Translations under genes and position numbers: made by a program | NCBI GenBank assembly: GCA_964384205.1 | Contig: CAYLKS010000002.1 | Span: forward strand, 1 to 64,000 | Direction of reading: 5' to 3' | DNA: 64,000 nt | Source: CAYLKS01 sp964384205 [NCBI: uncultured bacterium] | GTDB lineage: Bacteria > JAGOEH01 | Notes under the pieces: model-generated | Told to the model about the DNA's origin: nothing | The model's database searches: none | The model's input: only the letters and a program-made list of their open reading frames with translations | Shown here: piece by piece, positions 33,554 through 43,155 of the stretch | Numbering within the stretch: the stretch's first letter is position 1 | How the letters are laid out: each line of letters opens with the position of its first letter

Positions 33554-34387
33554 CTAAATCCGTCCTGTTGTTCCCCACTTGAGCTTATCCCTTAACACAC
33601 TGAAAAAATCAAATTTCTTCATTCTTATAAGTTTGAGAGATTTGTCAGAATTTTTAATTTTTACTGAAGAATATTCATTAAGTTTAATTCTAATCTGACC
33701 ATCAATAGACAAAACAGATTCTTTATGTGGGGAATGTATATCAATTTCAAGCTGTGTATCACTTGAAAAAACCATAGGTCTTATAGCCAGAGTATGAGGA
33801 CAAATTGGAGTAACTACTATATCCTTATTGTCAGGAGATAAAATAGGTCCTCCAGAAGACAATGAATAAGCAGTAGAACCTGTAGATGTAGCAACAATTA
33901 TTCCATCTGCTTCAAAAGTTACAATAAAATTTTTATCCGCAAAAAGCTGTAATCTAATTACTCTACTATACCCTCCTTTATCAATAACAATATCATTAAC
34001 AGCATATACCTTATCTGTAATATTCTTTTGATCAGGAAGTTCAAAACATAATGTATTTCTTATTTCCATCTCATAATTTCCATTAATTAATCTCTCTAAA
34101 TATTTTTCAATATCCTTTAAATCAATATCTGTTAAAAACCCCAGTCTACCATAATTAATTCCCCATAAAAACTTATCATATTTTAATGCAATATGAGCAG
34201 CACTCAAAAAAGTACCATCTCCACCAATAGAAAGCATTATATCAAAATCTGTTTCACTTATCTGAGATGGATTATTTTTGTTATATATAATATAAGAGAT
34301 ACCATATTTTTTAAATAATTCGTTTAAATTATTTAATACTTTGATAATTTCGGGTTTATTAAAATTGGGCCAGATTAAGATATTCAT
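33554..34387 (-). CDS. nadK: NAD kinase
   Basis: This 277-residue cytoplasmic enzyme phosphorylates NAD to NADP. The active-site motif is LSIGGDGTFLSAAH (about 51-64), followed by GINYGRLGFLTD, the NAD-binding NDIVIDKGG and the conserved ATSTGSTAYSLSSGGPILSP block (about 167-186). Length is typical of bacterial NadK. It overlaps dxs by four bases (ATGA) and ends the tig-to-nadK unit. Confidence 0.95.
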   Translation of the reverse strand: MNILIWPNFNKPEIIKVLNNLNELFKKYGISYIIYNKNNPSQISETDFDIMLSIGGDGTFLSAAHIALKYDKFLWGINYGRLGFLTDIDLKDIEKYLERLINGNYEMEIRNTLCFELPDQKNITDKVYAVNDIVIDKGGYSRVIRLQLFADKNFIVTFEADGIIVATSTGSTAYSLSSGGPILSPDNKDIVVTPICPHTLAIRPMVFSSDTQLEIDIHSPHKESVLSIDGQIRIKLNEYSSVKIKNSDKSLKLIRMKKFDFFSVLRDKLKWGTTGRI

Positions 34388-36279
34388 TCTTCTTCTAATT
34401 TTTTAACTTTTTTAGGATAAAATTTTTTAACAGCCTTTAATGCAATTTGTTCTGGTAACAAATTTAATTCCTCATACAATTCATATACAGAACCATGAGT
34501 TATAAACCTATCAGGAATACCAATACGCAATACTTTATCAAGAGAAATATCATTATCCGCACAAAATTCTAAAACAGCAGCAGAAACTCCTCCACATAAA
34601 GTATTTTCCTCTGCAATAACAAGATGCTTAGCACATTTTCTGGAAAAAACATCTCTTAATAATTCCTCATCTAAAGGTTTCAAATAAACCAAATCAACAA
34701 TAGTAGAATGCAATTTTAATTTCTCTTCCAAAATATCAGCAACTTTTTTGACTGTTTGTACCATCGAACCAAAAGCTACAAAAAGAATATCATCACCTTC
34801 TTTTAATATCTCAGCTTTACCTATTGGCATTTCTTTAAAATCATCATCTAATTTAACGCCAACTGCTGTTCCCCTTGGATAAAGCACAGCAAAAGGTCCT
34901 TGCTTATATTTTACTCCTGTATATAAAAGATGTTGTTCCATATTTTCATCTCTGGGAGCAGCAATAACAATATTAGGCACAGCACGCAAATAAGTAAAAC
35001 CGAAAGTTCCATGATGTGTAGGGCCATCTGCTCCTACCAAACCTGTTCTATCAATTGCTAATAAAACATTGGCTTTATGCAAAGTCACATCATGAATTAA
35101 AGAATCATAAGCACGCTGTAAAAATGTATTATATATCATTACAACTGGTTTCACATGTTTTTCCATCGACAAAGCCGCAGCAAAAGTTAAAGCATGCTGT
35201 TCTGCAATACCTACATCAAAAAATCTATCCGGAAATTCTTTAGCAAATTCACTAAGCCCTCCATGATGTCCCATTGCAGCCGTAATAGTTACAATATTAT
35301 CAAACATTTTTCCCAATTTCACAATTGTTTTACTAAATACACTCGTATAAGATGGTATCTCACTTGGTTTCTGTAAAGTCCCCTTCACTCCATGATATTT
35401 CTCATAATCCTGTTCAGCAACATCCAGTCCTTTACCTTTCTGTGTAAGAACATGAATTAACAAAGGACCATGTAAATTTTTTGTTTTATTTAAAATATTA
35501 ACCAATCCTTCTATATCATGGCCATCTATGGGGCCAAAATATCTAAAACCTAATTTCTCAAATAACAAACCAGGCGTCAATATATTTTTGATCGATTCAT
35601 CTATTCTTGATATTAAAGGCCTTATTAACTCTTTAGTAAAATTAGTTATAGATAAAGCCTGCCATATCTCATCTTTTATTTTATTATAAAAAGGGTCTGC
35701 AAGAATATCTACCAGATATTTCGATAATGCTCCAACATTTTTTGAAATACTTATTTTATTATCATTCAAAATCACAATTAAATCTCTATTTGATGCCCCT
35801 GCATTATTTAATCCTTCAAAAGCTAATCCTGCACTTAAAGCACCATCTCCTACTACAGCAATTACTTTATTATTTTTGCCAACAAAATCTCTCGATACCG
35901 CATATCCCAAAGCCGCTGAAATAGACGTAGAACTATGCCCTGTATTAAAATGATCGTAAGGGCTTTCCTCAACTCTTGGAAATCCAGATAATCCTTTATA
36001 AAGCCTGATTGTTCTAAACTCATCTCTTCTACCAGTCAAAATTTTATGTGGATAACATTGATGTCCTACATCCCATATTATCTTATCCAATGGTTCATTA
36101 AATACATAATGCAATGCTATAGTAAGCTCCACAACACCTAAACTGGAAGCAAGATGCCCACCATTCGTCGATACAACATCTATAATATATGAACGTAATT
36201 CTCTTGCAATATTCTGTAATTCCTCTAAAGTTAATTTCTTAAGATCTTCAGGACTATTTATCTTACTCAATAATTTCAT
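34384..36279 (-). CDS. dxs: 1-deoxy-D-xylulose-5-phosphate synthase
   Basis: The 631-residue thiamine-diphosphate enzyme condenses pyruvate and glyceraldehyde-3-phosphate, the first step of the MEP isoprenoid pathway. Motifs in order: VWDVGHQCYPHKILTGR, the ThDP/Mg site VVGDGALSAGLAFEGLN...NDNKISIS (about 143-178), GPIDGHDIEGL, and in the second half FDVGIAEQHALTFAAALS with the catalytic Glu. Length is typical. It overlaps rsmI and nadK by four bases each. Its pathway partner dxr lies at 56958-58106. Confidence 0.96.
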   Translation of the reverse strand: MKLLSKINSPEDLKKLTLEELQNIARELRSYIIDVVSTNGGHLASSLGVVELTIALHYVFNEPLDKIIWDVGHQCYPHKILTGRRDEFRTIRLYKGLSGFPRVEESPYDHFNTGHSSTSISAALGYAVSRDFVGKNNKVIAVVGDGALSAGLAFEGLNNAGASNRDLIVILNDNKISISKNVGALSKYLVDILADPFYNKIKDEIWQALSITNFTKELIRPLISRIDESIKNILTPGLLFEKLGFRYFGPIDGHDIEGLVNILNKTKNLHGPLLIHVLTQKGKGLDVAEQDYEKYHGVKGTLQKPSEIPSYTSVFSKTIVKLGKMFDNIVTITAAMGHHGGLSEFAKEFPDRFFDVGIAEQHALTFAAALSMEKHVKPVVMIYNTFLQRAYDSLIHDVTLHKANVLLAIDRTGLVGADGPTHHGTFGFTYLRAVPNIVIAAPRDENMEQHLLYTGVKYKQGPFAVLYPRGTAVGVKLDDDFKEMPIGKAEILKEGDDILFVAFGSMVQTVKKVADILEEKLKLHSTIVDLVYLKPLDEELLRDVFSRKCAKHLVIAEENTLCGGVSAAVLEFCADNDISLDKVLRIGIPDRFITHGSVYELYEELNLLPEQIALKAVKKFYPKKVKKLEEE

Positions 36280-36962
36280 AACTCCCCCTGAAAATTTTTT
36301 AAATTTACTATTATAACAAACTCTCCTCTGACTTTCTTTTCAGAAAAATATTTAATAGCTTCATCAGAGGTCAATGTTAACTTCTCTTCGTAAATTTTAG
36401 TAAGCTCTCGTGCTATAAACAACTGTTTATTGCCATATATTTCTTTTATAAGATTTAATGTTTTCAATAATTTATAAGGAGATTCATATAGAACTAAAGC
36501 AGCATCTATATCTTTATATTTTTCTAAAATTTTCTTTCTTTTTCCCTGTTTCATAGGCAAAAATCCCAGAAAAAAAAATCTATCAACAGGAAGATTCGCA
36601 ACAGAAACAGCTGCGGTCAAAGCTGATACCCCGGGAATTGGAACTACTTCAATATCATTTTTATATGCTAATTGAATAATATCATATCCCGGATCTGATA
36701 AATTAGGAGTGCCTGCCTCTGAAATCAATGCAATGTTATTCCCCTCTACTAAATATTTCAAAATAGCTTGCGCACTTCTTTCTTCATTATCTTTATGATA
36801 AGAAATAAGCTTTTTGTTGATATTAAAATGAGACAACAAAATTTTCGCTTTCCTGGTATCTTCACATGCAATTATATCACATTCTCTTAATGTATCAATA
36901 GCTCTTAAAGTAATATCTTTAAGATTACCTATTGGAGTTCCAACTATATATAATTTACTCAC
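36276..36962 (-). CDS. rsmI: 16S rRNA (cytidine1402-2'-O)-methyltransferase
   Basis: The 228-residue SAM-dependent enzyme methylates C1402 in the decoding site of 16S rRNA. Signatures: LYIVGTPIGNLKDITLRAIDTL at the start, CEDTRKAKILLSHF, ISEAGTPNLSDPGYDII and VPIPGVSALTAAV. I set the start at GTG 36962, five bases after AAGG, giving MSKLYIVGTPIGN; a longer form from 36992 would overlap rnz by 38 bases and adds nothing conserved. It overlaps the end of rnz by eight bases. Confidence 0.93.
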   Translation of the reverse strand: MSKLYIVGTPIGNLKDITLRAIDTLRECDIIACEDTRKAKILLSHFNINKKLISYHKDNEERSAQAILKYLVEGNNIALISEAGTPNLSDPGYDIIQLAYKNDIEVVPIPGVSALTAAVSVANLPVDRFFFLGFLPMKQGKRKKILEKYKDIDAALVLYESPYKLLKTLNLIKEIYGNKQLFIARELTKIYEEKLTLTSDEAIKYFSEKKVRGEFVIIVNLKNFQGEL

Positions 36963-37884
36963 TATCACCTTCTTGATCACTAAAAGGAACACTAATTTGC
37001 ATCAAATCATAGGCTACTTTGGTAGCCGGAAAAACCTTCTGTGCTTCCTGTTTTAACAATTTTGTAGAAAAATACCGTGAACTAATATGTGTTAAAAATA
37101 ATTTTTTAACATTTGCAGCTTTTGCAACTTCAGCAGCACCTTCAGCTGTTGAATGACCTTTTTCAATAGCATCCTTTAACTCTTCTGCTGAAAACATTCC
37201 ATCATGTATTAAAACATCTGCATCCTTTGAAAAATTCACAATATTTTCAGAGGGGCGTGTATCCGTTGCATATACAACTTTTCTGCCTGGTCTTGGAGGA
37301 CCCACTACCTGTTCCGGAGTTATAATCTTACCATTAACAGTAATTGTTTCGCCATTTTGCAATTTCTTAAAATTCGGACCTGGACATATCCCCAATTCTT
37401 TTGCCTTTTCTGGATAAAATTTCCCAGGCCTATCATATTCCACAAAAGCATAAGAAAAAGTTAAAACATTATGATCACAAAAAGCTGTTTCAATATAAAA
37501 CTCTTTTTTATCCAAAATTACTTTTTCTTGTTCTATCTCTTCTATTACCATCTCATATTCACAATAAAAATTTATTGTTCTTTTTATAGATTGAATAAAA
37601 TCTTCAATACCAGGAGGCCCGAAAATATAAAGAGGTTTAGTTCTGTTTGCCTGAGTTAATAGCATCAAAAAACCAGGTAAACCTGTAATATGATCACCAT
37701 GCAAATGTGTAATAAAAACCGCTTCAAATTTTGCAAGAGAAAGTCCCGATTTTATTATTTGTATTTGTGTGGCTTCCCCACAATCAAATAAATAAAGCTC
37801 ACCTTCCCTTCTAATAACTAAAGATGGTAAATTGCGCTTTAAAGTAGGAATAGAACCACTTGTACCTAAGAAAAAAATATCCAT
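36955..37884 (-). CDS. rnz: Ribonuclease Z (tRNA 3' endonuclease)
   Basis: This 309-residue metallo-beta-lactamase-fold enzyme removes 3' trailers from tRNA precursors. It shows FLGTSGSIPTLKRNLPSL at the start, the zinc motif ITHLHGDHITGLPG (about 59-72), FGPPG, YATDTRP and a late HISSRY. It matters here because none of the three tRNA genes in the window encodes CCA and all are followed by coding sequence, so 3' trailers must be cut. It shares one base with engB (37884). Confidence 0.95.
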   Translation of the reverse strand: MDIFFLGTSGSIPTLKRNLPSLVIRREGELYLFDCGEATQIQIIKSGLSLAKFEAVFITHLHGDHITGLPGFLMLLTQANRTKPLYIFGPPGIEDFIQSIKRTINFYCEYEMVIEEIEQEKVILDKKEFYIETAFCDHNVLTFSYAFVEYDRPGKFYPEKAKELGICPGPNFKKLQNGETITVNGKIITPEQVVGPPRPGRKVVYATDTRPSENIVNFSKDADVLIHDGMFSAEELKDAIEKGHSTAEGAAEVAKAANVKKLFLTHISSRYFSTKLLKQEAQKVFPATKVAYDLMQISVPFSDQEGDSE

Positions 37885-38474
37885 TAAATCTCACCTTTAT
37901 ATTTTATAGTAATATAATCCAGTACCTCTTTCTTCCCAAATTTAGTTTTTGAAGAAAATAAAAAAAATGAAAAATTTAAATTATATTCTTTTTGGAGAGA
38001 TAATATTTTTTTATTTATTTCATTATTGCTCAACTTATCCACTTTTGTCAAGATAATTTGAAAAGGCAATCTGTGTTCAAGAATCCATTCTAACATCAAC
38101 ATATCATTTTTAGCTGGGGCATTTCTAATATCCCAAAGCAAAAAAATCGTCCTAATCTCTTTTGTATTCAATAAATAATACTCTATTAAGTTTCTCCATA
38201 CCTGCTGTAAATTATTAGAAACTTTAGCAAAACCATACCCCGGTAAATCTACAAAATAAATTTTATTATCAATTACAAAGTAATTAATAGTTTTAGTTTT
38301 TCCAGGCTGTTTACTTATTAATACCAATTTTTTCTTATTTAATAATGTATTTATCAAAGATGATTTTCCAACATTAGATCTACCAGCAAAGACAAACTGT
38401 GGAAAATTATTATTTATCAAATCTTTTTTATAATATGCACTTTTAACATACTCAGCTTTATTAAAATTTATCAT
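37884..38474 (-). CDS. engB: Ribosome biogenesis GTPase EngB (YihA/YsxC)
   Basis: The 196-residue GTPase helps mature the large ribosomal subunit. G1 FAGRSNVGKSSLIN (about 28-41), switch region GKTKTINYF, G3 FVDLPGYGFAKV and G4 ILTKVDKLS are all in place, and the length is normal. It sits between clpX and rnz, a common neighbourhood. Confidence 0.95.
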   Translation of the reverse strand: MINFNKAEYVKSAYYKKDLINNNFPQFVFAGRSNVGKSSLINTLLNKKKLVLISKQPGKTKTINYFVIDNKIYFVDLPGYGFAKVSNNLQQVWRNLIEYYLLNTKEIRTIFLLWDIRNAPAKNDMLMLEWILEHRLPFQIILTKVDKLSNNEINKKILSLQKEYNLNFSFFLFSSKTKFGKKEVLDYITIKYKGEI

Positions 38475-38479
38475 CCAAT

Positions 38480-39724
38480 TTAAGCAAATTTTTTAGAGTA
38501 TCTATTCAAAAATAAAGGTTCTGATTTTCCTAATACAACTTCTTTATTAATAATACAATATTTAACTTTTTTATCAGGAATATCAAACATAATATCCGTC
38601 ATAATCTTTTCAATAACAGCTCTTAATCCTCTTGCACCAGTTTTTCTATGAAGAGTAATTTTCGCTATCTCCCTTAAAGCATCTTCTTCAAATTTCAACT
38701 TTACACCATCCATTTCAAATAATTTTTCATACTGTTTAACCAATGCATTCTTCGGCTTAGTTAAAATATCAACTAACATATCCTCATCCAATTCATTTAA
38801 AGAAGCATACGAATGGAAACGCCCTACCAATTCTGGAATAAGCCCAAATTCATGTAAATCTTCAGGCTCTACCATAGATAAAATATCCCCTAATCTATTT
38901 TTTTCTCTAATATGGAGTTCAGAACTAAAACCTACAGCATTTCCACCTTTTCTTCTTATAATAATCTTCTCCAGACCTTCAAAAACACCACCTGCTATAA
39001 AAAGAATATTTTTTGTATTTATATGAATCAAATCCTGTTCCGGATGCTTTCTACCACCTTTAGGAGGAACCGCTGCAACTGTTCCCTCTAAGATTTTCAA
39101 CATAGCTTGCTGGACTCCTTCGCCTGATACATCACGCGTAATAGAAGGATTAGCACTTTTACGAGCGATTTTATCAAATTCATCTATATAAATAATACCT
39201 CGTTCTGCTTCTTTAACATTATAATCTGCTGCCTGCAATAATCTAACAAGCATATTCTCAACATCTTCTCCAACATAGCCGGCTTCTGTAAAAACCGTTG
39301 CATCTACAATTGTAAAAGGCACATTCAAAAATCTTGCTAATGTCTGAGCTAATAATGTCTTACCTGTTCCTGTGGGACCAATCAATAATATATTACTTTT
39401 TTCAATTTCTACATCATCTTCTCTCGGTTGAATCAATCTTTTATAATGATTATAAACAGCAACCGAAAGAATTTTTTTAGCCGATTTCTGCCCTACAACA
39501 AAATCAGATAATTTATCAAAAATTTCTTTAGGTTTAGGCAACTTAAATTCTTCATCAGGATTAATGTAAAATTCTCTACTTTCAAAAATTTCATTACATG
39601 TCTTCACACATTCTTTACAAATCGCAACATTTGGACCAAATACTAATTCATTCTCATCAGAATAATGCTTCCCGCAAAAATCACATCTTTTCTTTCCAAC
39701 AAATACACTATCACCAATATTCAT
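38480..39724 (-). CDS. clpX: ATP-dependent Clp protease ATP-binding subunit ClpX
   Basis: The 414-residue AAA+ unfoldase delivers proteins to ClpP. It has the N-terminal C4 zinc domain (CDFC near 14, CKEC near 36), Walker A GPTGTGKT (about 115), Walker [10 protein letters not shown], sensor region and the [13 protein letters not shown] [18 protein letters not shown]. The IGF-type loop that docks on ClpP reads [12 protein letters not shown] with the preceding segment HEFG, so the tip is not the standard I-G-F at that point and should be located by alignment. It follows clpP by nine bases. Confidence 0.95.
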   Translation of the reverse strand: MNIGDSVFVGKKRCDFCGKHYSDENELVFGPNVAICKECVKTCNEIFESREFYINPDEEFKLPKPKEIFDKLSDFVVGQKSAKKILSVAVYNHYKRLIQPREDDVEIEKSNILLIGPTGTGKTLLAQTLARFLNVPFTIVDATVFTEAGYVGEDVENMLVRLLQAADYNVKEAERGIIYIDEFDKIARKSANPSITRDVSGEGVQQAMLKILEGTVAAVPPKGGRKHPEQDLIHINTKNILFIAGGVFEGLEKIIIRRKGGNAVGFSSELHIREKNRLGDILSMVEPEDLHEFGLIPELVGRFHSYASLNELDEDMLVDILTKPKNALVKQYEKLFEMDGVKLKFEEDALREIAKITLHRKTGARGLRAVIEKIMTDIMFDIPDKKVKYCIINKEVVLGKSEPLFLNRYSKKFA

Positions 39725-39733
39725 ATATATATC

Positions 39734-40312
39734 CTATCTCTTTGCAATAACTTCATCAATTAAACCATATTCTTTCGCCTCAAACGCATCCATAAAAAAA
39801 TTTCTATCAGTATCTTTTTCTATCTTTTTAAGAGACTGACCTGTTAGTTCGGCTAATATTTTATTCAACTTATCTCTTAATTTAATAATCTCTTTTGCCT
39901 GTATTTCAATATCAGAAGCCTGCCCTTGAGCTCCACCCCATGGCTGATGAATCATTATTCGAGAATTAGGCAAAGCTGATCTTTTCCCTTTAGTACCTGC
40001 TGCTAACAAAATAGCACCCATACTTGAAGCCTGACCAATACAAATTGTTGCAACATCCGGCTTAATAAATTTAATTGTATCATAAATAGCAAGCCCTGAG
40101 GTTACATAACCTCCAGGAGTATTGATATATAAATTAATATCCTTTTCAGGATCCTCTGCTTCTAAAAACAATAACTGTGCTATAACAAGATTTGCAACCT
40201 GATCATCTATTGGAGAACCAATAAATACTATTCTATCTTTTAGCAACCTCGAATATATATCAAAAGCTCTTTCTGTCCTTCCAGTTTGCTCAATTACCAT
40301 CGGTATTAACAT
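39734..40312 (-). CDS. clpP: ATP-dependent Clp protease proteolytic subunit ClpP
   Basis: This 192-residue serine protease forms the ClpXP chamber. Catalytic Ser lies in [16 protein letters not shown], His in [11 protein letters not shown] and Asp in [30 protein letters not shown] is also typical. The start ATG 40312 overlaps the end of tig by 23 bases with GAGG nine bases upstream. ATG 40300 is an alternative. Confidence 0.96.
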   Translation of the reverse strand: MLIPMVIEQTGRTERAFDIYSRLLKDRIVFIGSPIDDQVANLVIAQLLFLEAEDPEKDINLYINTPGGYVTSGLAIYDTIKFIKPDVATICIGQASSMGAILLAAGTKGKRSALPNSRIMIHQPWGGAQGQASDIEIQAKEIIKLRDKLNKILAELTGQSLKKIEKDTDRNFFMDAFEAKEYGLIDEVIAKR

Positions 40313-41591
40313 CGCTTTGTCCCTCTTTGTTTGAATGTTCTTCTACTTCTTTTTCGTCCTCTTCTTTTTCAACGAATGTGTTATTTTCAAGCAAAAATTT
40401 TTCTACTTTTTCTTCTAATAAATTCTGCTTGATCTGAGGCAATAATCCTGCTTTAATAATAGCTCTCTTATACTCTTTTGTATCCATATTATATGCTTTT
40501 GCATTCTCTTCATAAAATTTATCAAGATCTTCATTTGTAACTTCAATATTTTCAGCCTCAGCAATTTTTGTATATAAATATTTTCTCAATAAAGAAATAT
40601 TTGCGTAATATAAAGCATTTTGTTCATCATCTCTTGTAATTTCTCTTTTTTCTTTTTTCTTCAAATCCTCAAGATAATTTACAGCTATTCTCTGCATTTC
40701 TGACATAGGCACATCAAAATTATTATTCTTTAACAATTCCAATAAAAGCTTCTCCTTCTTTACTTTCTCCACATCAAGCTCTAATCTCTTCTTCAAATTC
40801 TCCCTATAAGCTGTCATAAATTCTTCAGCAGAAGAATACATATCCTTAAAATTCTCTTTAACAAACTCATCTGTCAACTCAGGAACTACTGTTTTTTCTA
40901 TCTGCTCAATTTTCAAATCTGCTTTATATACTTTATCATCTTTCTTATAATCAATTTCTACAACATCACCAGTTTTTTTGCCTTTTAATATCTCTAATAT
41001 ATTTCCCGGGAGATTTTTATCAATAGGAAAACGATTTGTAATATATCTTGTAAAAGTTTCTTTTTCATCTGAATCTTTCAATGTAATCTCAACTTTAGCA
41101 AAATAATCAGGTTCAAAAGGGCCATCTGTTTTTTCAAATTTCTGATAATTCATTAAAAAGAGATTTAACTGCTCCTCAACAAACTTTTCTGTAAATTCAG
41201 GACCTTTAGGAATTTCAATTTCTAAATTTTTATAATCTTTAAGTTCAAACTCTGGATGAGTCTCAATAGTAACAATATAAACAACAGAACCATCTTCTGC
41301 TTTATTTATCTCTAAATCATTTTTATCACCCAAATACTCTATCTTCGCCTGTTCCAATGCTTCTTTAAAAGTTTCCTGTACAACTGCTTTATTAAACTCT
41401 TCCTCAATAAGATTATTATATTTTTTTATAAATAACGATAAAGGCGCTTTACCCTTTCTAAAACCGGGATATTGTACTTTAGAATGTAAAAACTTAACTA
41501 TTCTATCTTTTATTTTTTTCGCCTGCTCTGCATCAATAGTGACTTCTAATTCCCTCTGACTGGCACTAATTTTGTCAACATTTACAATCAC
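40290..41591 (-). CDS. tig: Trigger factor (ribosome-associated chaperone)
   Basis: The 433-residue chaperone binds nascent chains at the ribosome exit. The N-terminal ribosome-binding domain carries the PGFRKGKAP loop (about 48-56, signature GFRxGxxP), followed by a FKBP-like middle part and a long helical C-terminal domain, ending in an acidic tail. I place the start at GTG 41591 because GGAGG lies six bases upstream; the ATG at 41603 has no ribosome binding site and contains that GGAGG within its own codons. A strong promoter is at 41621-41649. First gene of tig-clpP-clpX-engB-rnz-rsmI-dxs-nadK. Confidence 0.94.
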   Translation of the reverse strand: MIVNVDKISASQRELEVTIDAEQAKKIKDRIVKFLHSKVQYPGFRKGKAPLSLFIKKYNNLIEEEFNKAVVQETFKEALEQAKIEYLGDKNDLEINKAEDGSVVYIVTIETHPEFELKDYKNLEIEIPKGPEFTEKFVEEQLNLFLMNYQKFEKTDGPFEPDYFAKVEITLKDSDEKETFTRYITNRFPIDKNLPGNILEILKGKKTGDVVEIDYKKDDKVYKADLKIEQIEKTVVPELTDEFVKENFKDMYSSAEEFMTAYRENLKKRLELDVEKVKKEKLLLELLKNNNFDVPMSEMQRIAVNYLEDLKKKEKREITRDDEQNALYYANISLLRKYLYTKIAEAENIEVTNEDLDKFYEENAKAYNMDTKEYKRAIIKAGLLPQIKQNLLEEKVEKFLLENNTFVEKEEDEKEVEEHSNKEGQSDVNTDGN

Positions 41592-41620
41592 TGATTCCTC
41601 CATTTTTTAAAGTTCATTCT

Positions 41621-41649
41621 ATTTTAATAAAATTCATAAATATTGTCAA
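41621..41649 (-). promoter_or_regulatory. Sigma-70-type promoter for the tig-clpP-clpX unit
   Basis: On the - strand: TTGACA (41649-41644), 17 bp, TAAAAT (41626-41621). Start near 41614, leaving a leader of about 23 bases to the GTG start of tig. No CIRCE-like inverted repeat is present. Confidence 0.78.
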
Positions 41650-41672
41650 GCTATTTTTAGTGTTTAACTTAC

Positions 41673-42977
41673 CTAATATGGTTGAATTGAATTTATAAAA
41701 TATTTAAAATTTTCTATAGTTTCTTTTATTCTATCTATTAATTCTGGATCATATATATGCTTTAATTCCTCAGTTAAATGCTTCTCTTTTTCATTAGAAA
41801 TCTTTTTGATACTTTCAAACATGTTCTTATCAAAAACTTGAAAAGATCTTTGAAACTTTATAATTAATTTGATAAAATTGGAAAGATAAGTTTCTAAATA
41901 ACTTTTTAATTCTTCCTGTAACTCATCTTTAATATAAGCCACCCATATATTCAATATTTTTTTATATAATTCATGATAAATATCTGAAAAATATCTATCA
42001 ACAAAATTAAAAAAAGCATCTACTAAAAATGATTTTATCTCCCCATCAGGATACTTAAATTGAGACATAAATACTAAAATTTTTATAAAATATTCATTAA
42101 ATTCCCGATCATCTGCTGTTTTAAGAATCTTAATCATTTTTTCTAAATGATTAACAATTTCCTCTACATTATACAAATCCCCTTTTATTCCTGCATTAAA
42201 TAATGTATTAAAATCAAGATACTTCGGAGAATCCTTTTTCTTTTTATCTTTACTAAAATCTCCTCCTACATTATCATTAAAAAAAATATTATCAGATAAA
42301 ATATTCTCTATTTTTTCCTCTACAATATCGTTTATTTTAAACAAAACAGATTTATTTTCAATATTAATACTAATTCCCTTTTTCAAAAGTTTATAAAATA
42401 TATCAAAAATTTTTCCATCGAATTGAGTCCCGGAGTACTGTTTCAATTTAGCAATAGCAACAGCAAAACTGTAAATAAAATCAGAACTTTTTTTCAAATT
42501 TCTTTTAAAAATTGAATCAAAGGCAGTGGCAATAGAAACTATAGCACCTCCAACTTTATAAAGATTTAATTTTGGGAAATCCTCTGGCATATATCCTTTA
42601 CCGTCCGGCTGATAATGGTGCCAAGCAATAATTAATATAGAATTCCTAAAAAAGTAATTACCACTTTTCAAAATTTCCATCGATTCTTTAACATGAGATT
42701 TTAAAACTTTAATCTTTTCATCAGCTTCTATATTTTCACCCATTTTTAATTTATAATCTAATCCAATATCACAATACAAAGTAGCAAAATACAATGCTTC
42801 ATTCCTCACAGGATCCGAATACTCTTTAGTAGCAAATCCTATTTTAGAAGCTATCTGAGCCGAACATAGATAATGCAAATAAAATTCTTTATTCTTCTTT
42901 TTTAACAAAAAATAATTATCATAAAAATTTATCAAATCTTTCTTTATCTTTTCTATTATCTCAATACAATTATCCAT
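41673..42977 (-). CDS. Degenerate HD-GYP-like domain protein with helical C-terminal region
   Basis: The N-terminal half of this 434-residue cytoplasmic protein resembles the HD-GYP domain (c-di-GMP phosphodiesterase): YCDIGLDYK (about 68-76), SHVKESMEIL (H95), WHHYQPDGKGYM (H120, H121, D125), IATAFDSIF and GTQFDGKIFDIF. Two metal ligands differ from active enzymes: the His of the HD pair is Cys69, and the Asp of the A-D-x-x-D-A motif is Thr151. The C-terminal half (about 245-434) is helical and unassigned. It may bind rather than cut a cyclic nucleotide, or only use the fold. ATG 42977 was chosen over an extension because GGAGAGAG lies just upstream. It is transcribed alone, ahead of tig. 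Confidence 0.72.
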   Translation of the reverse strand: MDNCIEIIEKIKKDLINFYDNYFLLKKKNKEFYLHYLCSAQIASKIGFATKEYSDPVRNEALYFATLYCDIGLDYKLKMGENIEADEKIKVLKSHVKESMEILKSGNYFFRNSILIIAWHHYQPDGKGYMPEDFPKLNLYKVGGAIVSIATAFDSIFKRNLKKSSDFIYSFAVAIAKLKQYSGTQFDGKIFDIFYKLLKKGISINIENKSVLFKINDIVEEKIENILSDNIFFNDNVGGDFSKDKKKKDSPKYLDFNTLFNAGIKGDLYNVEEIVNHLEKMIKILKTADDREFNEYFIKILVFMSQFKYPDGEIKSFLVDAFFNFVDRYFSDIYHELYKKILNIWVAYIKDELQEELKSYLETYLSNFIKLIIKFQRSFQVFDKNMFESIKKISNEKEKHLTEELKHIYDPELIDRIKETIENFKYFINSIQPY

Positions 42978-43000
42978 ACTCTCTCCGTCTCTAATAAAGA

Positions 43001-43028
43001 ATAATAACAAATAAAACAAAAATTGCAA
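43001..43028 (-). promoter_or_regulatory. Possible promoter for the HD-GYP-like gene
   Basis: On the - strand: TTGCAA (43028-43023), 16 bp, TATTAT (43006-43001). The leader is short (about 17 bases to ATG 42977). Confidence 0.45.
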
Positions 43029-43049
43029 GAAAAATTAATAATATAACTA

Positions 43050-43078
43050 TTGACATATTCAAAAAATTTTAATAAATT
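43050..43078 (+). promoter_or_regulatory. Possible promoter for the hydrolase-DUF554-maf unit
   Basis: TTGACA (43050-43055), 17 bp, TAAATT (43073-43078). Leader about 70 bases, with GGAG before the ATG at 43156. Confidence 0.5.
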
Positions 43079-43155
43079 TCCTACATGTTAATAATAAACA
43101 ATATTCTTTCGATTCAAATTGATATAAAAATAAAAAAACAGCAGGAGAAGAAATA

